In this document: positions 18,898 through 27,331 of the stretch, one piece after another
Position numbering within the stretch: the first letter of the stretch is position 1
Layout of the letters: each line of letters opens with the position of its first letter
NCBI GenBank assembly: GCA_021740645.1
Contig: JAIOZL010000018.1
Span: forward strand, 1-64,000
Reading direction: 5' to 3'
From: Bacteroidales bacterium
Lineage (GTDB): Bacteria > Bacteroidota > Bacteroidia > Bacteroidales > JAADJA01
DNA: 64,000 nucleotides
Notes under the pieces: model-generated
What the model saw: the letters and a program-made list of their open reading frames with translations, nothing else
Told to the model about the DNA's origin: nothing
Databases searched by the model: none
Position numbers and translations under genes: made by a program

Positions 18898-19876
18898 CAG
18901 TTAGAATTTTAATGAGTTGAAGTAAGGTTTGTTTTTGATATTCTTCGGGAATTTTGTCTTGTATGCTTTCAAAGATAACCGGCCATTCACCACCGGCTTT
19001 AATTAAGGTATTCTTGATATCGGATAAAGAATTTGCCGAATTAAGTTGTTTGATCTCGTAGGTGCTTTTAATATCAATGATTCCTGATTTCCCAAGCCCG
19101 CAAAATCCGTCACGGATCGCCAGGAGGGCATCCACATAAACCTGGTCGGGCAGCTCCTTTCCAAAGGTTAAAGCCAGGTCTTTCCAAAGCCCCCCGGCAG
19201 CTTCATACGAATAGATGATTTCACTTCTTGGAAATTCACGATCAGCCGATTTTAAAATGGAGCATTGGCTTACATCCACTTTTGAAGAAAACAAATGACT
19301 TCGGGTTTCCTTATTTTTGTTCTTGTTTCCCACCGAATCAGCGGCTGTTGTGCCGAACCAGCCTACAGGTACATAATCAAAAGTTTTTTGTGCAGTAAAG
19401 TATAAAGCTTCGTTTTCCTCAAAGCCGGATTTAATGTATTCTTCTTTCAGGTCAGTGGTAGTAGGGGATAGGGCATTGTTGGTACGGATATACATTCCAA
19501 GGATAATACCTGCCACAGTAAAAAATCCAAAAGAGCCGATTCGCACACTTTTAACAATTCCCATATATTTATCATTCAGGCCAAGCAAAATAACCAGCAG
19601 AGAAGATAAAGTGCCAATGATGCCGCTCACCACAGGTGATACGGCCAGGCCAAGTAAAAGGCCAAGTAATAGTCCTACCCCTAAACCATTAAAAATAGCA
19701 GCAAGTACTGAAGAGGTATTTGCTTTAGATTTTGCAGGAATTTCAGTTGGTTTTGATGCTGTACCTCCTGATTCATTATCATTGCCAAGGGTTTCCCTGG
19801 CCATAGCGTCGTTTTCCATATAGAGGGGTTTTAGTTTCTCAGAAACCTCATTAAGATAGGATTTGAGCGTTTTCAT
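18881..19876 (-). CDS. Membrane protein of unknown function, coupled to the protease
   Basis: A 331-residue protein: polar N-terminus (1-55), three closely spaced hydrophobic segments (about 56-78, 80-102 and 112-130, rich in Gly/Leu), then a soluble C-terminal domain (about 135-331). No family recognised. It precedes and overlaps the trypsin-like protease gene, suggesting the two act together, perhaps as a membrane partner or substrate (inference). It is the last core-type gene before the cassette region. Confidence 0.7.
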   Translation of the reverse strand: MKTLKSYLNEVSEKLKPLYMENDAMARETLGNDNESGGTASKPTEIPAKSKANTSSVLAAIFNGLGVGLLLGLLLGLAVSPVVSGIIGTLSSLLVILLGLNDKYMGIVKSVRIGSFGFFTVAGIILGMYIRTNNALSPTTTDLKEEYIKSGFEENEALYFTAQKTFDYVPVGWFGTTAADSVGNKNKNKETRSHLFSSKVDVSQCSILKSADREFPRSEIIYSYEAAGGLWKDLALTFGKELPDQVYVDALLAIRDGFCGLGKSGIIDIKSTYEIKQLNSANSLSDIKNTLIKAGGEWPVIFESIQDKIPEEYQKQTLLQLIKILTDEKAN

Positions 19877-20044
19877 TGGTTAATAAATCTTTTTCATTTC
19901 TCTTTAAATTCAACCAAAACCAGGTTGAAAAGTACGCTCTTGTTGATGTTCGTAGATAAACAACCGGAAGGGAGGTTTTGTTTATTTAGGATGTAATGGA
20001 GGGAAGGTAAGTGGTAAATTTGAATCCCCAATCGGTGCGAGCAA
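19877..20044. other. Spacer at the left edge of the island, no gene seen
   Basis: No supported coding or RNA feature. Similarity to the 389-bp repeat family appears to begin in the last 20 bases or so (CCCCAATC... near 20026). Confidence 0.5.
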
Positions 20045-20278
20045 TCCAGCAGAGGCTTTAAGCTTAGTTTCACTATTGCCTATTATGTTGTAAATTTAGT
20101 AAATTTCCGTTAGGATCTTAATCATAATACAAAACTCCCTGGCTGGATCACATGCCAGTTGGGGGTTTAGTTGATGGATTGCCTACCTTTGGAATGCGTA
20201 GACACTTGTATGAGGATATTTAATAATTAAGAGGTTAGGGATAGGGAATCTTCAAGCGGGACGCTTGAAGCGGAGGGG
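20045..20278. repeat. 389-bp repeat, partial copy A
   Basis: Right-hand about 235 bp of the repeat found whole at 22360, 27332 and 37684. It includes the imperfect hairpin with AAACTCCC / GGGGGTTT and inner CTGGC / GCCAG, and ends in the REP-like palindrome CTTCAAGC-GGGAC-GCTTGAAG (20250-20270) plus CGGAGGGG. The left part, with the strong hairpin, is missing. It abuts a group II intron 3' fragment at 20279. Confidence 0.85.
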
Positions 20279-20490
20279 TTCGCAATAAATACCGTCGGTT
20301 CCGGCGGAAACACTGGTACTTTGCTTATCTGTGGTTAAAGGAAACATCTAAATTTTATCCTTCTATGTTTGAGCACTGGAAACAGGGTTTTCTGCCGTAG
20401 TGGCTTGTCAGGAAGAGCCGTATGATGTGAGAGCATCACGTACGGTTCTGAGAGAGGTTTAGGGGTGAAATTCCCCTTTACCTACTCGAC
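20279..20490 (+). mobile_element. 3' fragment of a group II intron (maturase tail + domains V and VI)
   Basis: Frame 20281-20400 encodes 39 residues then TAG; RNKYRRFRRKHW followed by a segment ending FEHWKQGFLP resembles the C-terminus of group II intron reverse transcriptase/maturases. Downstream, 20415-20449 folds as domain V: GAGCCGTATGATG pairs with CATCACGTACGGTTC, with the AGC triad near its 5' end. Then comes a domain VI hairpin AGGGG-TGAAAT-TCCCC and the terminal CCTACTCGAC, ending in AC as group II introns do. Everything 5' of the maturase tail is gone, replaced by repeat copy A. The AGC triad argues against subclass IIC. It cannot splice or move on its own. Confidence 0.85.
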
Positions 20491-21230
20491 ATTATTGCTT
20501 CAATTTCATTTATTATTCTTTCAAAATGATGATTGTCGTTCATTTTAAGACATAATTCAAATACGTTATCTCTACTATATTTAGACCTTTTTCTTTTAGC
20601 ACTTAATTGTCGAACTGCGGCATCGAAAATAAATTTACCTCTAAGTTTTAAATAATTATCACTTTGAACTTCATCTATAATTTCTTGAGTCGGTTCTAGG
20701 AACTCAATATTTGCAAGAAAATGTTCACATATTTCATTTGATTTTTCAGGGATAATTTGATTTAAATGAAGACTAAGATTGTAGGTTTTATTACTCTTAT
20801 ATTTTAAAATTTCCGAACAATACCAAGGCAATAGATTTGAAAGTATCTTATTAAAATCTTCCAATTCAGTGACAGTAAATAGATTATTAATTGTATTTCT
20901 TGCACAACAAAATAAATCATTTTCAATGCTATAACCAGATGTAAAAACTACTGATTTGTATTCTTCAGGTATGCCAGTAAACACCCACAAATCTTTATCT
21001 GCAATAAATACTACTATCTTGTCTTTATATTGTTCTCTATTTTCAAATACTTTTAATAATGTGCTTCGACCACCACAGGGTAAAATTCTAACATTTGGTT
21101 TATTAATTTTCTCTTCAATCCAATTATAAATCAACAAATCATAAGGTCCCTCAACTAATAAATTTATTAAATCTGATTTTTGGAGGTAACTAATTATTTC
21201 CTCAGCTGTTAAGATAACATTCTTAGCCAT
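20478..21230 (-). CDS. DUF4435 TOPRIM-like protein, AriB-like effector of a PARIS-type pair
   Basis: A 250-residue DUF4435 protein. TOPRIM-type acidic residues are visible: VEGPYD (26-31, Glu27) and IADKD (76-80, Asp78/Asp80), plus PCGGRSTL (51-58) and SGYSIENDLF (98-107), typical of DUF4435. In the PARIS anti-phage system AriB is a DUF4435 TOPRIM nuclease held by the AriA ATPase and released on sensing a phage anti-restriction protein. Here it follows the ATPase gene by 2 bases. Its last codons (MSSR and stop, 20478-20492) lie in or at the 3' end of a group II intron fragment, so the native C-terminus may be lost. The PARIS assignment is by gene pair and domains; other ATPase/DUF4435 pairs exist. 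Confidence 0.75.
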   Translation of the reverse strand: MAKNVILTAEEIISYLQKSDLINLLVEGPYDLLIYNWIEEKINKPNVRILPCGGRSTLLKVFENREQYKDKIVVFIADKDLWVFTGIPEEYKSVVFTSGYSIENDLFCCARNTINNLFTVTELEDFNKILSNLLPWYCSEILKYKSNKTYNLSLHLNQIIPEKSNEICEHFLANIEFLEPTQEIIDEVQSDNYLKLRGKFIFDAAVRQLSAKRKRSKYSRDNVFELCLKMNDNHHFERIINEIEAIMSSR

Positions 21231-21232
21231 AA

Positions 21233-22333
21233 CTATTCTCCTCTATAATCATTTAATAACAACTCCTTATCAGGATATTTTGAGTAAATAAAAGGAGAAT
21301 GAGTTGCAATGATAATTTGATTATTTGTTTTTTGAGACATCAGAATAGGAACCAAATTCCTCTGCCAATCAACGTGTAAACTTAATTCGGGTTCATCAAT
21401 AATAAACGGACTTTCTCTGCTAAATGCATTATAGCATATAAAACTCAATAATTGCTTTTCACCAGCAGAGAGTTTTGCAGAACTAATTGCTTCTTCTGTA
21501 TTACCAACCGTAAATTTGTCGGTTAACAAGATTCCTTTATGTTGATATATTTCACTTATAAGACTTGCAAGGGTTGTAAAAGGGCTTAACAATTTTTCTC
21601 TTTCTAAACTAATGCTCAATACTTTTTTCTTAATATCATCAAGAATGGCATCTTTACTTTTTGATGTCGTTTTATCTTGACTACTTTGAATTTTTTTCTC
21701 AATGAATGTTGACATTCCGATATGTAGCTGGTTCACTTCTTCAGATGACTCAGAATGCTTACGCCTTAATAGTTCAATAATGTCATTAGTTGAAATTGAT
21801 GAAATAAAAAAGTTGTCAAAAACTGATAGTTCAGAGGAAAGCCTCATCAATCCCTCTTCTATTTGATTTGAAGGTCTTCTTCTGTATCTATAATTTTCAT
21901 CGGTATCTGTTAATGTAAAACCGCCCTCAATTCTTCTAAAGGTTGGGAAAAATACAGACCCCTCTGAAGCTTTTACTAAATCAAGATTAATAAAGTCTAT
22001 GTTTATATCCTCTTGTTCAAGTTTTTTGTCACTTTTACGTTTAAATTCATAAGTGTTTTGTTCTTTACCCTTAAGTTTCCATTTATATGTAACACTTTCA
22101 GGAATTACTTTAATTTCAAGGTCATAAGTTGAAGTTTTGAGTTTTAATTGTTCAAAAACTAGTTCTCTAAAAACACGTTCAATATTACCGCTTATTAAAT
22201 ACCAAACGAGTTTAAGAATTGTTGTTTTACCTGAACCATTCTGACCTGTCACAATATTTAGGTCGTCATTGAATTTCAAATCACAGTCAATTCTATTCTG
22301 TAATTTTTTAACTTTCAATTGCTTTATTTTCAT
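21233..22333 (-). CDS. AAA/ABC-type ATPase, AriA-like, partner of DUF4435 protein
   Basis: A 366-residue SMC/ABC-like ATPase of the AAA_15/AAA_21 group used in OLD, Gabija and PARIS systems. Seen: Walker A GQNGSGKT (30-37), an inserted helical region (about 150-270), the ABC signature SAGEKQ (289-294), Walker B FIIDEPELSLH (310-320) and the switch His in ATHSP (343-347). No nuclease domain is fused, consistent with a two-gene system in which the downstream DUF4435 TOPRIM protein is the effector. The unit starts on the minus strand at GTTGGGCTCC (plus 22353-22362), directly after repeat copy B. Confidence 0.82.
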   Translation of the reverse strand: MKIKQLKVKKLQNRIDCDLKFNDDLNIVTGQNGSGKTTILKLVWYLISGNIERVFRELVFEQLKLKTSTYDLEIKVIPESVTYKWKLKGKEQNTYEFKRKSDKKLEQEDINIDFINLDLVKASEGSVFFPTFRRIEGGFTLTDTDENYRYRRRPSNQIEEGLMRLSSELSVFDNFFISSISTNDIIELLRRKHSESSEEVNQLHIGMSTFIEKKIQSSQDKTTSKSKDAILDDIKKKVLSISLEREKLLSPFTTLASLISEIYQHKGILLTDKFTVGNTEEAISSAKLSAGEKQLLSFICYNAFSRESPFIIDEPELSLHVDWQRNLVPILMSQKTNNQIIIATHSPFIYSKYPDKELLLNDYRGE

Positions 22334-22359
22334 ATCTCTGTCTTTTTATTATGGAGCCC

Positions 22360-22748
22360 AACTTGTTTATAGTGACGTAAAATACGTCATTATACACCCA
22401 AATACAGGTGTATAATGACGGTTTTTCTATTTTTTATTTCTTTAATTGTTTTCGTCATTTGTAGGTTTCAAATATATAAAAATCCTGGCATTAAAACCCC
22501 AAATGAGCAATTGTTCCAGCAGAGGTTTTAGGCTTTGCGTCACTTGTACCAACTATGTTGTAAATTTAGTAAATTTCCGTTAGAATCATAATCATAATAC
22601 AAAACTCCCTGGCTGGATCACATGCCAGTTGGGGGTTTAGTTGATGGATTGCCTACCTTTGGAATGCGTAGATACTTGTATGAGGATATTTAATAATTAA
22701 GAGGTTAGGGATAGGGAATCTTCAAGCGGGACGCTTGAAGCAGAGGGG
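22360..22748. repeat. 389-bp repeat, copy B
   Basis: Full copy, nearly identical to copies C and D. From the left: AACTTGTTTATAGTGACG; a perfect 14-bp hairpin CGTCATTATACACC (22385-22398) / GGTGTATAATGACG (22407-22420) followed by a T-rich plus-strand tract, so it could terminate plus-strand transcription; an imperfect hairpin around ACTCCCTGGCTGG; and the REP-like CTTCAAGC-GGGAC-GCTTGAAG. No open frame of note. The left edge coincides with the start of the PARIS-like unit. Confidence 0.9.
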
Positions 22749-22764
22749 GGATTCCGTGCAACAG

Positions 22765-22814
22765 GGCTTCATGTTGGGCTACACCACACGAAGCCTTACT
22801 TATTTGGCAGTAGT
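22765..22814. repeat. Degenerate cassette-end site after the serine hydrolase gene
   Basis: GGCTTC (22765-22770) and GAAGCC (22790-22795) form a hairpin core. TTTGGCAGTAGT (22803-22814) resembles, at 9 of 12 positions, the GTTGGCGGTAAT that starts this unit at its other end (minus strand, plus 24310-24321). The core G is mutated to T. The rest of the site was replaced by repeat copy B. Confidence 0.5.
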
Positions 22815-24229
22815 TATTTTTTTATAAACTCTCCAAAATCACCATAGATTAATTTCACTTTTCCTTGATTCTTCGAAATGGTAAAATGTTCTTCAATTCC
22901 AGGAGTCCACTCGATAATAATTCCATTATTTTCATTATCCAAATAAGCAAAACTTTTCAATCTGCCCAATGAAAAAGTATATCCATCACTATTTTTATCG
23001 ACCGTTAAATTACCATATTTTGGACTAAAATATGTGCCAGTTAATTCATCTACATTTTCATAGCTGAAAAATGTTCTTTCTTTTTTCGGTTTCTCATACA
23101 TCGGGTCAATGAATTGGCTGAACATTTGAATCTTACTGTCTGCATTTGAATCATTCGACATAATTAAATAGTAATATGCAGAAAGCATTGCAGAAATCCT
23201 TTGACCACCTACTCGTTCATTGACAAATACAAAAACACCTGTTTTGTTTTCAGGTTGAAATGCCATTATAGACTCATATCCATTAAAACTACCGAAGTGG
23301 AAAAATAATTTTTCTCCCATTAAAGTTCCATAAATCCAACCATTACCATATTCATCCATTGTAAATGGTCCCATACGATTTACGACTACAGTTCTATCAC
23401 TTAAATAGTCAGTTAATAATTTGGGATTAATTGATGTTTGATTTTCATCAGTAAAAATGCTTATCCATTTTCCCATATCGCCTAAAGTTGAATATATGCC
23501 TCCAGCACTGTGTAAAGTGTTTTCAGATTTTCTTGATGAAATAGGTTGATTGGTAAAATGTTCAAAAGGCAATGCTTCTAAGCTTCGTTTAAAGTCTATA
23601 TGCGCAGATGTTTCAGTCATACCTATTGGTTTGAAAATGTTGTCAGATACATAATCTCTCCAATCTTGACCGGTAACCTCTTTTATGATTATACCTCCAA
23701 ATAAATAACCAAGATTACTATATTTAAAATCATAGGATAGTGTTTCATTTCTATAAACGGTAAATTTTAATAATCCTCTCAAATCATCTGGAAATTCTCC
23801 CGAATAAGCAGTTCTAAAAACCATTGGGTCGTTGGATAAACCGTGTGTATGTTGCATTAAATTCCGAATGGTTATTTTATCCACCTCAATATTTAATGGA
23901 AAATATGTGGAGGGAATATATTTTGAAATTGGGTCTGAATAATCAATTTTCTTTTCAAATGCTAATTTTGAAAGTGCTAAACCCACAAAAGCTTTAGTGT
24001 TGGAAGCAATGTATATTTTTGTTGAGTCTGAAAAATCATTGGTTAGGTTTGCTTTCCCGAAAGCCTTCTGATAAACAACTTTATTGTTTTGCACCCCAAT
24101 AATTCCGATACCTTGAATATTGTATTTTTCAATGAGCAGATTACTCAATGAGTCCAATTTTGTGAAATTCTGCGATTTGCCGGCCATTGTTGAAAGAAGT
24201 ATGACAGCTAGTATAATAATTCTTTTCAT
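22814..24229 (-). CDS. Secreted serine hydrolase, beta-lactamase (class C/PBP4*-like) family
   Basis: A 471-residue exported protein: signal peptide 1-19 (ending MAGKSQ), a beta-lactamase-fold domain (about 25-350) and a C-terminal beta-rich domain (about 385-471). Motifs: SNTKAFVGLAL with the S-x-x-K pair (about 76-79), YSNLGYLFGG with the Y-x-N motif, and HFGSFNGYES for the third (H/K-x-G) box. The family includes esterases, D-aminopeptidases and beta-lactamases, and substrate cannot be told from sequence. It is a single-gene unit whose stop is immediately followed by a decayed cassette-end site. Confidence 0.88.
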   Translation of the reverse strand: MKRIIILAVILLSTMAGKSQNFTKLDSLSNLLIEKYNIQGIGIIGVQNNKVVYQKAFGKANLTNDFSDSTKIYIASNTKAFVGLALSKLAFEKKIDYSDPISKYIPSTYFPLNIEVDKITIRNLMQHTHGLSNDPMVFRTAYSGEFPDDLRGLLKFTVYRNETLSYDFKYSNLGYLFGGIIIKEVTGQDWRDYVSDNIFKPIGMTETSAHIDFKRSLEALPFEHFTNQPISSRKSENTLHSAGGIYSTLGDMGKWISIFTDENQTSINPKLLTDYLSDRTVVVNRMGPFTMDEYGNGWIYGTLMGEKLFFHFGSFNGYESIMAFQPENKTGVFVFVNERVGGQRISAMLSAYYYLIMSNDSNADSKIQMFSQFIDPMYEKPKKERTFFSYENVDELTGTYFSPKYGNLTVDKNSDGYTFSLGRLKSFAYLDNENNGIIIEWTPGIEEHFTISKNQGKVKLIYGDFGEFIKK

Positions 24230-24324
24230 TTTTAAATCTATATGTGTTTATAGGTAGGACACAAAATTTATTTTTAGGTTACAAAATTCATTACAAGGAT
24301 ACTATTTTTATTACCGCCAACTTC

Positions 24325-25003
24325 AGTCTGTGCAAATATTCCTGTTTTGGTTAGAATTTGATTTTATGATGGTTCAAATATAGCGAATATTCGCTTGTTT
24401 GACAAGGAGTTCTTTTGGGCTTAAATATATTATGAAAATACATAATTGGCTTATATGGCCTAAAAATGAACCATTTTATATCAAAAAAGCGTAAGAGCCT
24501 TTTAATAAGCTCTTTAGAGCCAAAGATGGTGATCAGTCTGCGTAAATTGTAATCCGTGAACATCAACCCGAGTTCTGTTTCAACATTGCTTAACCCCTTG
24601 ACTAAAAAGTGGTCATATCCCCATTGCCGTTTGAGCACACCAAAGGGGTGTTTGACCAAGGCCTGCCGTCGGCGGTATTTATCCTTCACTGTTTGGACAC
24701 GTATATCATTCTCCTGCTCCGCTTGTTTCTACTGAGAGCGTTCAATCCACCGGCCATGGTCAAGGGGCGCAGTGGTGCAAAGGGGCCTTACCTGGCTATC
24801 TGCTTCCACCAGATCTTCAAGGCTGGGAGGCAGCAGAAATCCCTGGCTCCTGTCGAGGCCCTTTTTGTAGCCGTGTTCGGGATGATTCGTTTTCGTTTGA
24901 TGCATTGGTAAAGGATGTTTCTATTCCTTTATAAGGTAAGAATCACGGATACTTTATGAGTGTTTATAAATGAGAAGTTTTTGACTGATTTTTGCACAGT
25001 GTG
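24325..25003 (-). mobile_element. Internally deleted IS1182-type insertion sequence
   Basis: Imperfect inverted ends: CTGTGCAAATAT near 24329 on the left; on the right the reverse complement of ATTTTTGCACAG (ending near 25000). The interior holds only the beginning and the end of a transposase. It sits between the AAC (24319-24321) that starts the serine hydrolase unit and the site closing the DUF4143 unit, so it has interrupted a cassette junction. A second copy of the right end lies at 38074-38173. Confidence 0.75.
24351..24905 (-). pseudogene. IS1182 family transposase, core deleted
   Basis: From the ATG at 24903-24905 the frame reads MHQTKTNHPEHGYKKG... then GFLLPPSLEDLVEAD, the usual N-terminus of IS1182-group transposases. 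A stop follows after about 58 residues, then a second segment (24351-24689) encodes RRRQALVKHPFGVLKRQWG and FTDYNLRRL, the usual C-terminus. The catalytic DDE core between them (roughly two thirds of the protein) is missing, so it is inactive; it might be mobilised by a full copy elsewhere. Confidence 0.8.
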
Positions 25004-25049
25004 ACGGTGGCGGTATGAAACGTAAGGGCTTTATTGTACTTCATTGTCT

Positions 25050-25191
25050 AACCGCTAAGTAGCCAAAACTACGTTTTGACACCGAATTTAAAACATTTTA
25101 CAAAACCGTCAAAACTTAGTTTTGGCGGGGCTAAATTGAAAGACAGAAGTCTGGTAAGCCACTGTCTCCCTTATATTTTATAACGCGTGTT
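25050..25191. repeat. Cassette-end (attC-like) site after the DUF4143 gene
   Basis: Holds a long hairpin AGCCAAAACTACGTTTTGAC (starting 25060) pairing with GTCAAAACTTAGTTTTGGC, and ends in GTT at 25189-25191. GTTAACGCC (25189-25197) matches exactly the start of the same unit on the minus strand (plus 26490-26498). The left arm is separated from the next unit by the IS remnant. Confidence 0.6.
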
Positions 25192-25221
25192 AACGCCTGG
25201 CATTATTTCATTTTAGCCTTT

Positions 25222-26391
25222 TTAATAATTTAATCCAAATGCCCATAAAGGAATTACATTGAGATAGCCATATTCAATATCATCTTGTACTATAAATGAT
25301 TTTCCATCTTTCTCTATTTGATTTTGTTGTTTATTTTTCCCTCCAATCTCAAACGTGTACTTGTCAATCAAAAAATCAGCTTTCTTTGAAGATATAACTT
25401 CATTTTTTACTCTCATTTGATTTAAAAAGAAGGTTTCTCTGGCGTTTCCAACATTTGAATTATCTCCAACTAAGTTAAAAATGATGTTTGTATTAGCCAG
25501 ATATACCTTATCAACCTTCCCTAATCCACGAATACCGCTTGTTTCATTTCTTAATTGCTCAATAAGTCCGGCTTTTTCCATATATGAGAAGTAGTCGTCT
25601 AATGAATTCCGACTTACACCAATTAATTCAGAAATTTTGGAAAAGTTAGGTTTAAATGGAACACTTTCCGCAATTATAGAAAGCAATTGTTTCAGTTTAC
25701 GACTTGTTCCAACATTTAAGTTTGCATATTGTGGAATATCTGATTCCAAAGTTTGCACTATAATTTGACCTAAACGTAAATTTATTTCGTTTTCCATTCC
25801 AAAAGGATAGTAACCTCGTTGTAAATAGTCATTAAATAGTGGTAATGGATGTTGAATATTCTGAAGTTTAACCTCATTATTTATAATTTGTTCTAAAGTG
25901 TAGACTTCCTCCTTATAATTATGAAATAATTTCAAATATTCACGAAATGAAAGTCCTTGTAATTTGTAAATTATTGCTCTACGACTTAAGTCGGCTGAAC
26001 CTTTAAGTATGTCAAGTACAGATGAACCAGTAAATACAATCCTTAAAGTAGGAAATGAGTCATAAATGTTTTTTAATTCACGAGACCAGTTTGGATATTT
26101 ATGAATTTCGTCTATAAATAAATATTCTCCAGCATTTTTATAGAATTCATCCGCCAAATCAACAAGTCTGTTTTCTCCAAAAAACATATCGTCTGCGGAA
26201 ACATATAAAGCTCTTTTAGTATCTAATTTTTCTTTGATATGTTGTAATATCATTGTTGTTTTTCCAACTCCACGAGCACCAATAATCCCAAGCATTCGAC
26301 TATCCCATGAAATGCTGTCGTATAAATATCGTTTGAAATCTTTTGTTGTACTTTGTAAAAGCGTTTCAAATTTCTGATATAATGTTCTCAT
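25222..26391 (-). CDS. ATP-binding protein, AAA_14/DUF4143 family
   Basis: A 389-residue cytosolic ATPase. Walker A GARGVGKTT (38-46), Walker B YLFIDEIH (90-97), sensor-like FTGSSVLDI (about 119-127), then a winged-helix region with ISELIGVSRNSLDDYFSYMEKAGLI (about 243-267, key SRNSLD) and a DUF4143 C-terminal domain with a nuclease-like patch DFLIDKYTFEIGGK. The family is very common and patchily distributed in bacteria and archaea; its function is unknown, with some members suggested to act in transfer or toxin-antitoxin contexts. It is a single-gene unit with its own promoter. Confidence 0.88.
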   Translation of the reverse strand: MRTLYQKFETLLQSTTKDFKRYLYDSISWDSRMLGIIGARGVGKTTMILQHIKEKLDTKRALYVSADDMFFGENRLVDLADEFYKNAGEYLFIDEIHKYPNWSRELKNIYDSFPTLRIVFTGSSVLDILKGSADLSRRAIIYKLQGLSFREYLKLFHNYKEEVYTLEQIINNEVKLQNIQHPLPLFNDYLQRGYYPFGMENEINLRLGQIIVQTLESDIPQYANLNVGTSRKLKQLLSIIAESVPFKPNFSKISELIGVSRNSLDDYFSYMEKAGLIEQLRNETSGIRGLGKVDKVYLANTNIIFNLVGDNSNVGNARETFFLNQMRVKNEVISSKKADFLIDKYTFEIGGKNKQQNQIEKDGKSFIVQDDIEYGYLNVIPLWAFGLNY

Positions 26392-26408
26392 TGTTTCAAT
26401 AATTTCTA

Positions 26409-26440
26409 CAAAGATACAAATTGCACAATAAATTTAGCAA
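26409..26440 (-). promoter_or_regulatory. Promoter of the DUF4143 ATPase gene
   Basis: On the minus strand: TTG at 26438-26440, 21-base spacer, TATCTTTG at 26409-26416 (consensus TAnnTTTG), then 17 bases to the ATG at 26391. Good match to Bacteroidota promoters. It shows the unit carries its own promoter rather than relying on a shared one. Confidence 0.6.
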
Positions 26441-26495
26441 TTATATTATTATTTGTTCAATTAAAAGTGCAAAGTGACTTTTCCTGCTTGGCGTT

Positions 26496-26620
26496 AACGG
26501 TTGGTACATGTTGTTGGGGCGGATTTCGAAGAGCGTTCCTGTCCGAAGGACACGGAACTGCGAAACGGGAATCCGCAGTTGGCGTACCACCGAACCCCGC
26601 CCTGCAATATGTACTGTGTT
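26496..26620. repeat. Cassette-end (attC-like) palindromic site S1
   Basis: 125 bp from AAC (26496-26498) to GTT (26618-26620). Outer arms: AACGGTTGGTACATG on the left, complementary with a few mismatches to CATATGTAC-type sequence ending TGTGTT on the right. Middle: TTGGGGCGG / CCCCGCCC. Inner hairpin GTTCCTGTCC-GAA-GGACACGGAAC. GTTATAGCCA from 26618 matches the start of the unit to its right. Sits 12 bases past the stop of the gene at 26633. Confidence 0.7.
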
Positions 26621-26632
26621 ATAGCCAGTTTT

Positions 26633-27304
26633 TTAATTTTCATTCATTTGATATAAAAATCTACAATTTTGCATGGCATAAGGAGATTTTTTCGAACTTT
26701 CAGTATATTGAAAATCATAATTCTTAAACGATATATACTCTTTTGCAGGTATATAACCTTTGTATTTTACACTTGAAAATTGATAAGCCCATATAAAATT
26801 GTAGTTTGATTTGATTCCATTTTTATTTTTAATCTTATCTTTTTCTAATTGAGTCCTGAAATCAGGTTCAAGGCGAAAGTCTCCTTTTAAATATATGTCG
26901 TAGTCAATAAAGCTCAGGCTTTCCTTAATTCTATTATTTTCCAAGATGTACACAATTTTTGCAGGTTCTCCACATTCAATTCCAGCAGAGTAAGTTGAGT
27001 CGTTTACCATGTTGTACTGAATTATCGTGTCTTGTTTATATTCAAATTTGATAATGCTTATATCATAGCAATCGGACTCGTACAGTTTGCCATTTTGTAT
27101 TAGTCTTATTTCTTTAACTCTATTTTGATTATCCACTGTTTCAATAATATAAGTATCTCCCTTTTCTTCAAAAGGAACTCTCCATTTAGTTAGGCGTATA
27201 TCTGAGTCGCTTGTTTTAAATGTATGATAATATCTCTTTTCCTGAGAATATCCAGTTTGTATCAGCGAGATATTTGCTATAAATAAGAGTAAGAATATTT
27301 TCAT
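26633..27304 (-). CDS. Secreted protein of unknown function
   Basis: A 223-residue protein with a signal peptide (about 1-20, ending TGYSQ) and a beta-rich soluble body; no family recognised. It has three cysteines in the mature part (YESDCYD, IECGE, QNCRF). A single-gene unit: the minus-strand start tag GTTATAGCCA (plus 27325-27334) lies 21 bases before the ATG, and the same tag recurs reverse-complemented 7 bases after the stop. Periplasmic or surface location is inferred from the signal peptide. Confidence 0.7.
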   Translation of the reverse strand: MKIFLLLFIANISLIQTGYSQEKRYYHTFKTSDSDIRLTKWRVPFEEKGDTYIIETVDNQNRVKEIRLIQNGKLYESDCYDISIIKFEYKQDTIIQYNMVNDSTYSAGIECGEPAKIVYILENNRIKESLSFIDYDIYLKGDFRLEPDFRTQLEKDKIKNKNGIKSNYNFIWAYQFSSVKYKGYIPAKEYISFKNYDFQYTESSKKSPYAMQNCRFLYQMNEN

Positions 27305-27331
27305 TAATTGTTTGTGTTTAAAATTGGCTAT

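Noticed and set aside
20415..20490. Classifying the intron fragment as a IIC-attC intron, the type known to target attC sites
   Set aside because: Domain V carries the AGC triad expected of other subclasses, and the fragment sits in a gene end rather than in a visible attC palindrome.
24609..24911. 100-codon frame on the plus strand
   Set aside because: It is antisense to the transposase remnant, whose minus-strand translation gives clear IS1182 N- and C-terminal motifs.
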